Below are positions 7,156 to 13,790 of a stretch of DNA of 15,073 nt, piece after piece. Every line of letters starts with the position of its first letter. The first letter of the stretch is position 1. Made by a program: the position numbers and the translations under genes. The notes beneath the pieces were generated by a model that saw only the letters and a list, made by a program, of their open reading frames with translations, was not told the origin of the DNA and made no database searches. Source of the stretch: Cyanobacteria bacterium UBA5018 (GTDB taxonomy: Bacteria > Cyanobacteriota > Cyanobacteriia > PCC-6307 > Cyanobiaceae); NCBI GenBank assembly GCA_002396505.1, contig DGYA01000134.1, positions 1-15,073 on the forward strand. Reading direction: 5' to 3'.

Positions 7156-7244
7156 CGTTATTTTTACAGCTCTATCACCGGAGAACAGCCGAGGCGCGTC
7201 AAGGCTGCATTGGCAGTTGGTTAGGTTTTCCAGAACTTCCCTGG
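7146..7244. repeat. element copy B, direct repeat of copy A
   Basis: It starts ctctggaaaaccg like copy A and ends ccagaacttccctgg, one base different from copy A's ccagagcttccctgg. Alignable stretches include gcgcgtcaaggctgcattgg against gcggcatcagggctcaattgg. Its ends are partly inverted (ctggaaaacc with ggttttccag). It lies in the same orientation as copy A, on the other side of the 23-bp array. Confidence 0.7.
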
Positions 7245-7440
7245 AAAATCGCCACTGCCTTGATCCATGGGCAAGCCTAGGAGAATGCCAAGGCAGCCCC
7301 AGGCAAGCCGATGAAGCGTGCAACGCTAGAGCAGCGATACCAGAAATTAGTGGAGAGAAGCTATTGCAATCGTGTCGACTGCCTAGACTATCTGTTGCAG
7401 CCATGTCAACTGCTGCAAATAGTGCAAATAATACTAAAAA

Positions 7441-7941
7441 TCACCACTGACGCTTTAATGTGGTAAAATCATCCATATTTATAGGTGCTATAAATTTAAC
7501 ATTCGCCCTTACAAGGCAGGTGAACCGCTTGTCACCAGGGATTTTATTTTCATCTCGGCGTATGAAAGAGCGCTCATCGGCAATGCGAAGATATGTATAG
7601 CCATTTATTTGGATAATTGCCTCATCGGAAGGAAGTGGTACATCTGCCATCAACACATCACCATAGCTAAAACTGGCCACAAGCCGCCGTTGATCGCGGC
7701 AATTCAAGCCCTTGCGATCAGTATCCACAACCAACCAATACCGCTGTTGATAAAAACCTCGATTGCCCCTGATACGAGAAGAATGAAAATTACCCTGGCG
7801 ATCAAAGGCGGCCGAATCAGCACGTTGAGCCCAAAGGGGCCTTGGATAAAATATTAAACAGGCCGCCAGACAGCCAGCAGCGGGGCCGAAAAGTCCAGCC
7901 CAGCAGCACCAACCCATCCAGGCCCAACGCAGACGGGACAT
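7441..7941 (-). CDS. secreted protein of unknown function downstream of acr3
   Basis: The product has 166 residues from ATG 7941 (MSRLRWAW...); an upstream in-frame ATG at 7977 would add 12 residues. I prefer 7941 because it gives a normal signal peptide: a basic start, a hydrophobic core to about residue 31 and a PLWA cleavage site near 38. The mature part has two cysteines (81 and 142), suggesting a disulfide. The pattern LNCRDQ...FSYGDVL...GYTYLRI loosely recalls a bacterial SH3-like barrel, but I would not assign it. It lies 71 bases behind acr3 on the same strand, so it may be cotranscribed with the arsenic genes. Whether it has any arsenic role is unknown. Confidence 0.7.
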   Translation of the reverse strand: MSRLRWAWMGWCCWAGLFGPAAGCLAACLIFYPRPLWAQRADSAAFDRQGNFHSSRIRGNRGFYQQRYWLVVDTDRKGLNCRDQRRLVASFSYGDVLMADVPLPSDEAIIQINGYTYLRIADERSFIRRDENKIPGDKRFTCLVRANVKFIAPINMDDFTTLKRQW

Positions 7942-8012
7942 ACCCACACCATGAATTGCGACAGCTGAACAGAGCATAATGGAACTGAAACAAAACTTGC
8001 ATAAATAGCGAA

Positions 8013-9110
8013 TTAGCTAGATTGAAAAAACCTCTCCCTTAGCCAAAGAGATAAATAGACCAATGCCACCAGAGCTGGCACCTCGATCAACGGGCCAATC
8101 ACCCCGGCTAGAGCCTGGTCGGATGTTACCCCCCATACGCTGACGCTGACGGCGATGGCGAGCTCGAAGTTGTTGCCAGCGGCTGTAAAGGAAAGCGTTG
8201 CGCATTGCCGATAGCTGAGACCGCTGCGGCGGCCCAAGCCAAAGGCCAAGCCCCACATGACAGCGAAATAAATTAGTAGGGGCATGGCCACCCGGATCAC
8301 CCGCAGCGGCGCCGAGGTGATCACCTCACCCTGCAGGGCAAACATCACCAGAATAGTAAATAGCAAACCAATCAAGGACCAGGGGCTAAAGCGAGGCAAA
8401 AAGCGCTGCTCGTACCAGCGCTGACCCTTAAGCCTCAGACCAATGCGGCGTATAAGATAACCAGCCACCAGGGGGATTCCCAGAAAAATAAAGACCGCTA
8501 TAGCTATCTCAGCCGTGGAGAATGTCACATCTTGACTTGGCAAACCCAGCCATTCTGGTAGAATCTTGAGATATAGGCTGGCGAGCAGTGCATAGCCAAA
8601 TATCTGCAAGATCGCATTAATCGCCACCAGTACGGCTGCGGCCTCCCGGTCTCCCTCGGCTAGATCTATCCAGATCAGCACCATGGCAATACAGGGGGCA
8701 ATCCCGATCAGTACAACCCCCGTGCGCAGGGCGGGCTGATCGGCTAAAAAAAGCCAGGCCAGGCAAAACATCAGCAGCGGACCCAAGCCCCACACCAGCA
8801 ACAGGCAGAGGGGCAGCAGGCGGCGTTGGCGCAGGGCCTGGCCCAAATCCTCGTAGCGCACCTTCGCCAATACCGGCACCATCATCATCAACAGGCCCAG
8901 GGCTATGGGCAGGGAGGTTTGGCCCAGCCTCACCGCATCGAGGGCTCCTTGGATCCAGGGAAAGCTACGGCCCAGCAGCAGCCCCGTAGCCATCGCCGCC
9001 AGGATCCACAGCGGCAGAAAACGGTCCAGCAGCGATAGTTTTTCAATAACGCTGCCTTCTCCAGCTAATGAAGCCGGAGCCAGTGGGCGAATTTGAGGTT
9101 TTTGGGGCAT
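8013..9110 (-). CDS. acr3: Acr3-family arsenite efflux permease
   Basis: The protein has 365 residues with about ten transmembrane helices. Acr3 exports As(III) from the cytoplasm using the proton motive force. Signature residues are visible: the essential cysteine in APCIAMV (Cys140), GNNFELAIAV with Glu316, and GPLIEVPALVALVY near the C-terminus. I chose ATG 9110, five bases after the arsR stop. The frame is open upstream to 9218, but that part overlaps arsR and is not Acr3-like. The first ~28 residues are hydrophilic, typical of an N-terminal tail. With arsR it forms a two-gene operon, probably extended by the secreted protein downstream. The name arsB is also used for this family in cyanobacteria. 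Confidence 0.95.
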   Translation of the reverse strand: MPQKPQIRPLAPASLAGEGSVIEKLSLLDRFLPLWILAAMATGLLLGRSFPWIQGALDAVRLGQTSLPIALGLLMMMVPVLAKVRYEDLGQALRQRRLLPLCLLLVWGLGPLLMFCLAWLFLADQPALRTGVVLIGIAPCIAMVLIWIDLAEGDREAAAVLVAINAILQIFGYALLASLYLKILPEWLGLPSQDVTFSTAEIAIAVFIFLGIPLVAGYLIRRIGLRLKGQRWYEQRFLPRFSPWSLIGLLFTILVMFALQGEVITSAPLRVIRVAMPLLIYFAVMWGLAFGLGRRSGLSYRQCATLSFTAAGNNFELAIAVSVSVWGVTSDQALAGVIGPLIEVPALVALVYLSLWLRERFFQSS

Positions 9111-9115
9111 GGCGA

Positions 9116-9457
9116 TCAGCAGCAGGGGGTAGCTGGTATTTGGCAGTTGGCGCTTAGCTCTGCCAGCCAGGCCTGCAGGGCCGCAAGCGCTTCGCTGCGC
9201 AGGCGGTAGTAGATCCAACGGCCCTCCTCCCGGGCATGGAGCAGCCCGGCCTGCTTCATCACCTTGAGGTGAAAAGAGAGCTTTGACTGGGCCAGCCCCA
9301 ATTCAGCTGTCAGCTCGCAGACACAGCGCTCGCCGCCCCCCAGAGACTCGATCACCCGCAGCCGCACCGGATCGGCCAGGGCTTTGAGCAGGGCACGGGC
9401 CTCGAGCATCGATAGGGGGGCATCCGGGCTCGACAGGGAAACCTCCAGAACGGCCAT
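9116..9457 (-). CDS. arsR: ArsR/SmtB-family arsenic-responsive repressor
   Basis: The protein has 113 residues with a winged-helix domain. CVCEL (Cys45, Cys47) stands where many ArsR proteins have the As(III)-binding CVC at the start of the DNA-binding region, followed by the recognition helix AQSKLSFHLKVMKQAGL and the wing REEGRWIYYRL. Three more cysteines lie at the C-terminus (Cys105, Cys112, Cys113), giving a possible second thiol site. As(III) binding should release it from DNA and derepress both divergent operons. An alternative start at ATG 9409 would remove 16 residues but keep the fold. The operator at 9477-9494 lies just upstream, and acr3 begins five bases after its stop. Confidence 0.95.
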   Translation of the reverse strand: MAVLEVSLSSPDAPLSMLEARALLKALADPVRLRVIESLGGGERCVCELTAELGLAQSKLSFHLKVMKQAGLLHAREEGRWIYYRLRSEALAALQAWLAELSANCQIPATPCC

Positions 9458-9476
9458 CCAGCAACCTCGGTTGATT

Positions 9477-9494
9477 GATCAAGTCTATTTGATC
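9477..9494. promoter_or_regulatory. ArsR operator in the arsR/gap divergent promoter
   Basis: GATCAA (9477-9482), six bases (gtctat), then TTGATC (9489-9494) form a perfect inverted repeat. It contains ATCAA-N6-TTGAT, which matches the ArsR site I recall from the Synechocystis arsenic operon. It sits in the only 78-base gap between arsR (start 9457) and the GAPDH gene (start 9536), so one site could control both directions. An additional TTGAT at 9471-9475 may be a partial half-site. Confidence 0.8.
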
Positions 9495-9535
9495 TATGGT
9501 TCTGGTCCGGTTGCGGCAGACCTGCCCATTTGCGG

Positions 9536-10561
9536 ATGAAAATTGGCATCAATGGCTTTGGCCGCATCGGCCGTCTGGTGTTTCGTGCCCTCTGGGGCCG
9601 GCCGGGCATCGAGCTGGTTCATGTAAACGACAGCGGCGGCGATGCCGCCACGGCCGCGCACCTGCTCAGTTTTGATTCGGTGCATGGGCGCTGGCCACAG
9701 CCGGTGCAGGGCCAAGGCAACAGCTTGATGGTGGTCGACAAGAGGCTCGGCTACAGCCAGGAGAAGAACCCCAGCGCCGTGCCCTGGCAGCAGGCAGGGG
9801 TGGAAATGGTTTTGGAGTGCAGCGGCAAGCTGAAAACCCCAGAAACCCTGCAGCCCTACTTCGATATCCCAGGTCTTAGGCGGGTGATCGTGGCCTGCCC
9901 GGTGAAGGGTGAAATCGCCGGTGAGCAGGCGCTGAATATTGTTTATGGTATCAACCACCAGCTATATGAGCCCGAGCGGCATCGGTTGATTACCGCAGCT
10001 TCCTGCACCACCAACTGCCTGGCGCCGGTGGTGAAGGTGGTGCATGAACAGTTCGGCATCCGCCACGGCTCGATCACCACCCTGCACGACATCACCAACA
10101 CCCAGGTGGTTGTGGATGGCTTCAAAACAGACCTCAGGCGTGCCCGCTCCTGCATCCAGAGCCTGATCCCCACCACCACCGGATCGGCCAAGGCGATAGG
10201 CCTGATCTTTCCGGAGCTGCAGGGCAAGCTCAACGGCCATGCCGTGCGCGTGCCATTACTAAATGCTTCGCTCACCGATGCGGTGTTTGAACTGGAGCGC
10301 GGCGTCACCAGGGAGGAGGTCAATGGGGCCTTTGAGGCGGCCGCCAACGGCCCCCTAAGTGGAATCCTGGGCTATGAAACGCGGCCGCTGGTTTCCGTTG
10401 ACTACGTCAATGATTCCCGCAGTGCGGTGATAGACGGCCCCTCCACCATGGTGGTCAACGATACCCAGTTGAAGGTTTACGCCTGGTACGATAACGAGTG
10501 GGGTTATAGCTCAAGGATGGCAGATCTGGCCTGCCATGTGGCCAGCTTGGATCAACTTTGA
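9536..10561 (+). CDS. gap: arsenic-island glyceraldehyde-3-phosphate dehydrogenase
   Basis: The protein has 341 residues from ATG 9536; a TTG at 9530 is in frame but less likely. The NAD-binding start is INGFGRIGRL, and Asp32 in VNDSGG suggests NAD preference. Catalytic Cys157 sits in SCTTN and His184 in LHDITNTQ. The C-terminus has WYDNEWGYSSRM. HDITNTQ...LRRARS, in place of the housekeeping HxxTATQ...WRGGR, is the style I associate with GAPDH genes paired with arsJ. In that system the enzyme uses arsenate instead of phosphate to make 1-arseno-3-phosphoglycerate, which ArsJ exports. The arsJ start is nine bases downstream. It diverges from arsR across the shared operator. A purely glycolytic role is unlikely given this context. 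Confidence 0.93.
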   Translation: MKIGINGFGRIGRLVFRALWGRPGIELVHVNDSGGDAATAAHLLSFDSVHGRWPQPVQGQGNSLMVVDKRLGYSQEKNPSAVPWQQAGVEMVLECSGKLKTPETLQPYFDIPGLRRVIVACPVKGEIAGEQALNIVYGINHQLYEPERHRLITAASCTTNCLAPVVKVVHEQFGIRHGSITTLHDITNTQVVVDGFKTDLRRARSCIQSLIPTTTGSAKAIGLIFPELQGKLNGHAVRVPLLNASLTDAVFELERGVTREEVNGAFEAAANGPLSGILGYETRPLVSVDYVNDSRSAVIDGPSTMVVNDTQLKVYAWYDNEWGYSSRMADLACHVASLDQL

Positions 10562-10570
10562 AAGCAGATC

Positions 10571-11863
10571 ATGACAATACTTCCCGACAAGAGTGGCCCA
10601 TCAGCTCTTAAACAATACACAGTGGTTACGGGAGCCTACTGGGCCTTCACCCTCACAGACGGGGCCCTGCGCATGCTGGTGGTCTTTCATTTTCACCAGC
10701 TCGGCTACTCCACTCTTGAGATCTCGCTGCTATTTCTTTTCTATGAGTTCTTTGGCATAATCACAAACTTGTATGGTGGCTGGCTGGGGGCCAGATTCGG
10801 GCTGAGGCTCACTCTGTGGTCAGGCATGGTGCTGCAAATCCTAGCTTTGCTGATGCTGATTCCCGTATCGGCCAGCTGGCCAAAACTTATATCAGTGATT
10901 TATGTAATGGCCGCCCAAGCCATCAGCGGCATTGCCAAGGATCTCAATAAGATGAGTGCCAAGAGTGCCATCAAAACCGTGGTACTTGACACCCCTGATG
11001 ATGGTGATAAGGGGGAGCGGCAACTATTCAAGTGGGTGGCGATCCTCACCGGCTCCAAAAATGCCCTCAAAGGGGTGGGGTTCTTTATGGGAGGGATATT
11101 GCTAACTACTCTAGGTTTTGCTGGTTCGGTAGCGGCGATGGCGGCGGGTTTATTTGTCGCTTTGCTGGCTACCCTAGAGCTGCCGGGAGAAATCGGCAAA
11201 ATGAAGCAAAAACCGGCCTTCTCGGCATTATTTTCCAAGAGTAAAGGGATAAATATTCTCTCTTTGGCACGCTTTTTCCTGTTCGGTGCACGCGATGTCT
11301 GGTTCGTGGTGGCCCTGCCCGTATTTCTAGAGGCTGTACTAAACTGGAAATTCTGGGAGGTGGGCGGTTTTCTTGGGCTGTGGGTGATTGGCTACGGAAT
11401 TGTCCAGGCTGCGGCCCCATCGCTGCGGCGCAGTTGGGGCAGCGATAAACCTCCTGGGCCGCCGGCAGTGCAGTTTTGGAGTGCGGTACTAACCGCCATT
11501 CCAGCCCTAATTGCCATTGCCCTGGCGCGGGAAGTGAACCATCCAGGGATTGCCATCGTGCTGGGGCTGGCCGGATTTGGCTTCGTTTTCGCCATGAACT
11601 CATCAATACACAGCTACATGATTCTCACCTATACAGACCGGGAAACGGTTAGCCTAGGCGTAGGCTTCTATTATATGGCCAATGCCGCTGGCAGGCTGCT
11701 GGGCACATTATTATCGGGTTGGCTGTATCTGCAGGGGGGCCTACCAGCCTGCCTCTGGATCTCAACGCTGTTGCTGGGGCTTTCATTCCTGAGCAGCCTG
11801 CAATTGCCGCCGCCACCCCGATATCCCCTGGCAACCACCCCGGCATCAAGCGGCAGCCAATGA
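10571..11863 (+). CDS. arsJ: ArsJ organoarsenical (1-arseno-3-phosphoglycerate) efflux permease
   Basis: The protein has 430 residues and about 12 hydrophobic segments of major facilitator type. The early part (TDGALRMLVVFHFHQLGYSTLEISLLFL) and the cytoplasmic GIAKDLNKMSAKSAIK (120-135) are characteristic of ArsJ as I know it, as is its position directly after a GAPDH gene. ArsJ expels the unstable GAPDH product 1-arseno-3-phosphoglycerate, which breaks down outside, so the pair works as an arsenate efflux route without arsenate reductase. The last 25 residues are a proline- and serine-rich tail. The start ATG 10571 gives a nine-base spacing from gap, consistent with one transcript. Other MFS roles are possible in principle but are not supported by the context. 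Confidence 0.93.
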   Translation: MTILPDKSGPSALKQYTVVTGAYWAFTLTDGALRMLVVFHFHQLGYSTLEISLLFLFYEFFGIITNLYGGWLGARFGLRLTLWSGMVLQILALLMLIPVSASWPKLISVIYVMAAQAISGIAKDLNKMSAKSAIKTVVLDTPDDGDKGERQLFKWVAILTGSKNALKGVGFFMGGILLTTLGFAGSVAAMAAGLFVALLATLELPGEIGKMKQKPAFSALFSKSKGINILSLARFFLFGARDVWFVVALPVFLEAVLNWKFWEVGGFLGLWVIGYGIVQAAAPSLRRSWGSDKPPGPPAVQFWSAVLTAIPALIAIALAREVNHPGIAIVLGLAGFGFVFAMNSSIHSYMILTYTDRETVSLGVGFYYMANAAGRLLGTLLSGWLYLQGGLPACLWISTLLLGLSFLSSLQLPPPPRYPLATTPASSGSQ

Positions 11864-11902
11864 GTAGCTCCGCCAGTCAGCGCTTAAGTTAAGAATATAA
11901 GC

Positions 11903-12592
11903 ATGGCAACTGCCACAGCGAGGCCCCCGGTGCTTTTCTCTCCAGCCTGTGAGCGCAACAAGCAGCCGATATGTGAGCTGTTGCGCCAGTGGTTGCCCCA
12001 GGGGGGCCGCGTATTGGAGATAGGTTCCGGCAGTGGCCAGCATGCAGAGTTCTTCTGCCAGCAGCTCAGTGGCCTGGACTGGCAACCCAGCGAGCTGGGC
12101 GATACTCTGGCCGATCTCAGCCAGCGCATTAATGCCGCTAAGGCCAGTGGTGAGCTAGCCAGTGTTCTGGAGGAGCCGTTGGAAATAGATGTGGATAAAC
12201 CGGAACAATGGCCCAGCCAGCCCTACGACGCCGTGTTTTCCGCCAACACCACCCACATCATGGCCGCCACTTCTGTGCCCCACTTGTTGGCCGGCGCCGC
12301 CCGGGTGCTGAAGCCTGGTGGCCTGCTGCTGCTCTATGGACCCTTTCTTGATGGTTGCCTACCCAGCTCCGTCAGCAATCGCGACTTCGATGCCTGCCTG
12401 CGCCAGCGAAATCCGGCCATGGGACTGCGCGATGCTCGCCAGATTGAGCGGCAAGCCGCCAGCGTCGGCTTGAGACCGCTAGCTGATCTAGCCATGCCGG
12501 CCCATAACCGCACCCTGATTTTGGGCCGAGATCCGGCCCATGGGCAATGCCCTCCCGGCCTTGCTCTTCCAATATCGTTACCATGTTTATGA
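11903..12592 (+). CDS. DUF938-type SAM-dependent methyltransferase, C-terminus possibly altered
   Basis: The ORF has 229 residues. SAM motif I is VLEIGSGSGQHAEFF (38-52), FSANTTHIM follows in the middle, and ARVLKPGGLLLLYGPF is the motif after strand 5. SNRDFDACLRQRNPAMGLRD and AMPAHNRTLIL are typical of DUF938 proteins. Their substrate is unknown to me. There is no trio of cysteines as in ArsM, so arsenite methylation is not indicated. Family proteins normally end soon after the PAxNR motif. This one runs on for about 20 further residues that look unrelated, ending at 12592 where an IS66 remnant begins on the other strand. The native stop may have been lost. The start lies 39 bases after arsJ, so it could be the third cistron of that operon. 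Confidence 0.85.
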   Translation: MATATARPPVLFSPACERNKQPICELLRQWLPQGGRVLEIGSGSGQHAEFFCQQLSGLDWQPSELGDTLADLSQRINAAKASGELASVLEEPLEIDVDKPEQWPSQPYDAVFSANTTHIMAATSVPHLLAGAARVLKPGGLLLLYGPFLDGCLPSSVSNRDFDACLRQRNPAMGLRDARQIERQAASVGLRPLADLAMPAHNRTLILGRDPAHGQCPPGLALPISLPCL

Positions 12593-12814
12593 TCTAGCCC
12601 AGGAATACTTCTGCTGAGGCGGATTGAACACCTTTGTACAGAAGCCTTCGCTGCGTTGCGCCATGACGATCAAATCACGGAGAAGCTGGGCCCAGCAGAA
12701 TTGGCTTTGATCTAGCGGCATAGAGTTATTTACCCATAGATCACAGATCAAGATGCCGAGAAAATAGGCGCCTATCACCTTCTGGGCCGCCGCCTTGGAT
12801 AAACTCCACTCCAA
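12587..12814 (-). pseudogene. IS66-type transposase remnant
   Basis: A fragment of about 75 residues opens at a TTG. Its central stretch, with ICDLW followed by FCWAQLLRDL, resembles the IS66 transposase core in which a catalytic Asp (VSDxY) precedes the CWAHLLRDF motif. Everything else expected of a transposase of about 500 residues is missing. The last ~15 residues (after MAQRSEGF) do not look like the family. Upstream in the same frame a basic stretch is open for about 30 more codons, but I cannot align it. It is best read as a decayed insertion sequence overlapping the 3' end of the DUF938 gene by six bases. Confidence 0.6.
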
Positions 12815-12970
12815 GGCGGCGGCGGGTTTAAGCGGCGCTTTCGGGAATCGTGATCGGCGAAGCTTGCTACGGCCACAATTCCAGTAGAAACTTGATCTGG
12901 ATGTGGCCGAAAGAGATTAAATACGCTTAGCAATCAGTGATACTTGAATCGGTATTATCGGCAATTCGTA

Positions 12971-12997
12971 GGCCGCTTTGATACCAGCAAAGCGGTC
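12971..12997. repeat. 10-bp stem hairpin
   Basis: GGCCGCTTTG (12971-12980) pairs with CAAAGCGGTC (12988-12997), with one G-U pair, around the seven-base loop ATACCAG. No T tract follows on either strand, so it is not an obvious intrinsic terminator. Confidence 0.75.
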
Positions 12998-13035
12998 GCC
13001 TGAGATTTCTATATGAGGTTAGCTAACCGTAGTCT

Positions 13036-13085
13036 CAGTGGGCGGTTCGAGATCATGAAAAAGGATTCTCGAACCGTTCACACTG
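13036..13085. repeat. long imperfect inverted repeat
   Basis: CGGTTCGAGA (13043-13052) and TCTCGAACCG (13067-13076) are perfect ten-base arms around a 14-base loop. CAGTG (13036-13040) and CACTG (13081-13085) extend the stem beyond an asymmetric internal loop. It could be a structured RNA, a protein-binding site or an old insertion-sequence end. The GGTTCGA core resembles a tRNA T-arm, but no tRNA can be folded around it. Confidence 0.7.
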
Positions 13086-13121
13086 CGCTATCTCATAAAA
13101 TTTAGGTATTTAGTCATCCTA

Positions 13122-13142
13122 TTGCCGCTCTTTTTGCGGCAA
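13122..13142 (-). terminator. hairpin downstream of the hli operon
   Basis: TTGCCGC (13122-13128) and GCGGCAA (13136-13142) are perfect seven-base arms around a seven-base loop. It begins 42 bases past the stop of the last Hli gene (13185) on the minus strand. It may end or stabilise that transcript. No T tract follows on the minus strand, so intrinsic termination is unproven. Confidence 0.4.
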
Positions 13143-13184
13143 AACAGCTAATTTAAAATGAGGCTAGTTACCACAGTTTGAAAA

Positions 13185-13421
13185 CTAAAAGCAGAATGGC
13201 AAAAATTGCGTGCGGCAGGCGGCGTAACCGTCCACCAAGGCGCCGAGGCCAATCTGATGAACAATGCCGGCACCGGTGATCGCTTCGGTGAGTATGCCGA
13301 TGACAATACCGAGCATAGCTGCACGGCCATTGAATAGTTCAGCTGCCTTGAACTGATCGAGATGGATCTGCTGCTGGGCGCGGTTTTGGAACCACTGATC
13401 GTTGGCGGAAGATTTGGTCAT
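13185..13421 (-). CDS. high-light-inducible (Hli/SCP) chlorophyll-binding protein, 78 residues
   Basis: The one-helix protein has a hydrophilic N-terminus of about 25 residues, then the chlorophyll-binding motif AELFNGRAAMLGIVIGILTEAITGAG (27-52) with Glu28, Asn31 and Arg33 as expected ligands and partner. QIGLG follows, then a C-terminal extension of about 18 residues ending in FLPFCF with Cys69 and Cys77. Hli proteins sit in thylakoid membranes, bind chlorophyll and carotenoid, and protect photosystem assembly under high light and other stress. It is the third gene of a minus-strand cluster, 59 bases after the 36-residue gene. It ends in TAG. The function is secure at family level; the exact Hli subtype is not. 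Confidence 0.95.
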   Translation of the reverse strand: MTKSSANDQWFQNRAQQQIHLDQFKAAELFNGRAAMLGIVIGILTEAITGAGIVHQIGLGALVDGYAACRTQFLPFCF

Positions 13422-13480
13422 TGCTTAGCTGGGTGAGGGGAGTAGATAAAGACGTGATGCGGCGAGATCGAGTCTCAGCA

Positions 13481-13591
13481 CTACCTAGGTGTTAGGTCAG
13501 TGGGACGACTAAGTACGTACACAACCATGCCGCCGAGTACAAAAACCAGACCAATAACAGCTGTTATGGCTGTAGTGTAGTTGGATTCCAT
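13481..13591 (-). CDS. 36-residue single-helix membrane protein between two hli genes
   Basis: The ATG at 13591 opens 36 codons ending in TAG (13481-13483). The product starts MESNYTTAITAVIGLVFVLG, continues as one hydrophobic helix to about residue 28 (Tyr, Val), and ends in a short polar tail, SRPTDLTPR. It begins five bases after the stop of the upstream 46-residue Hli gene (TGATCACCATGG), so translation is probably coupled. It lacks the Hli ENGR motif and does not match the small photosystem or cytochrome subunits I know (PsbT, PsbN, PsbM, PsbX, PsaM, PetG, PetL, PetM). The tight spacing and helix make it a convincing gene. A role as a thylakoid partner of the Hli proteins is inference. 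Confidence 0.8.
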   Translation of the reverse strand: MESNYTTAITAVIGLVFVLGGMVVYVLSRPTDLTPR

Positions 13592-13596
13592 GGTGA

Positions 13597-13737
13597 TCAA
13601 CCCAGACCGATTTGGGAGAGGATGCCTTGGCCGGTGAGTAGCTCGGTTGCGAGACCGATCACAAAGCCGAGCATGGCCAGGCGGCCATTCCAGGTTTCAG
13701 CAAAGCCGACGAAACCGAAGCGAGGAGCGGGAGCCAT
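13597..13737 (-). CDS. short high-light-inducible (Hli/SCP) protein, 46 residues
   Basis: The ATG at 13737 opens 46 codons ending in TGA. After a short N-terminus (MAPAPRFGFVGF) comes the complete chlorophyll-binding motif AETWNGRLAMLGFVIGLATELLTGQG (13-38), with Glu14, Asn17 and Arg19, ending SQIGLG. The length is typical of minimal cyanobacterial Hli proteins, which act in thylakoid membranes as pigment-binding, photoprotective homo- or heterodimers. It is the first gene of the cluster, with a promoter and inverted repeat just upstream. The start is fixed by the position of the promoter about 20 bases before the ATG. Confidence 0.95.
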   Translation of the reverse strand: MAPAPRFGFVGFAETWNGRLAMLGFVIGLATELLTGQGILSQIGLG

Positions 13738-13756
13738 GGATCTTGCGAGAACTTTT

Positions 13757-13790
13757 ACAAACTGTAACAGTTTGTGGCTGGGGCTGTCAA
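13757..13790 (-). promoter_or_regulatory. hli operon promoter with inverted repeat over the -10
   Basis: On the minus strand a perfect -35, TTGACA (13785-13790), is followed after 18 bases by the -10-like TACAGT (13761-13766). The -10 lies inside the perfect inverted repeat ACAAACTG-N3-CAGTTTGT (13757-13775). The repeat ends 19 bases before the ATG at 13737. A protein bound there would block polymerase; an RNA stem at the very 5' end is the alternative. The regulator is unknown. Confidence 0.6.

Larger units (their letters stand above)
6745..7440. other. gene-free repeat region after ilvD
   Basis: No plausible gene lies in these 696 bases. A 150-codon minus-strand frame (6952-7404) crosses the 23-bp array and is low-complexity there. 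The content is the 23-bp tandem array (6949-7155, with weaker units before it), two related ~95-100-bp elements flanking it, and about 200 bases of featureless sequence to the right. The left 70 bases contain the palindrome TATAGCTATA (6779-6788) but no clear ilvD terminator. Confidence 0.8.
12815..13184. other. hairpin-rich spacer between IS66 remnant and hli operon
   Basis: I see no gene in these 370 bases. It contains three strong inverted repeats, listed separately, and the 12-base palindrome GGTTAGCTAACC (13018-13029). AT-rich bridges separate them. No tRNA or known small RNA could be recognised. Confidence 0.6.

Noticed and set aside
6952..7404. 150-codon minus-strand frame through the 23-bp array
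   Set aside because: The period of 23 is not a multiple of three, and the translation is low-complexity with no domain.
11903..12592. ArsM arsenite methyltransferase
   Set aside because: It has DUF938 motifs and lacks the conserved cysteines of ArsM.
13036..13085. tRNA suggested by GGTTCGA
   Set aside because: The match belongs to a simple inverted repeat; no acceptor, D or anticodon arms can be built.
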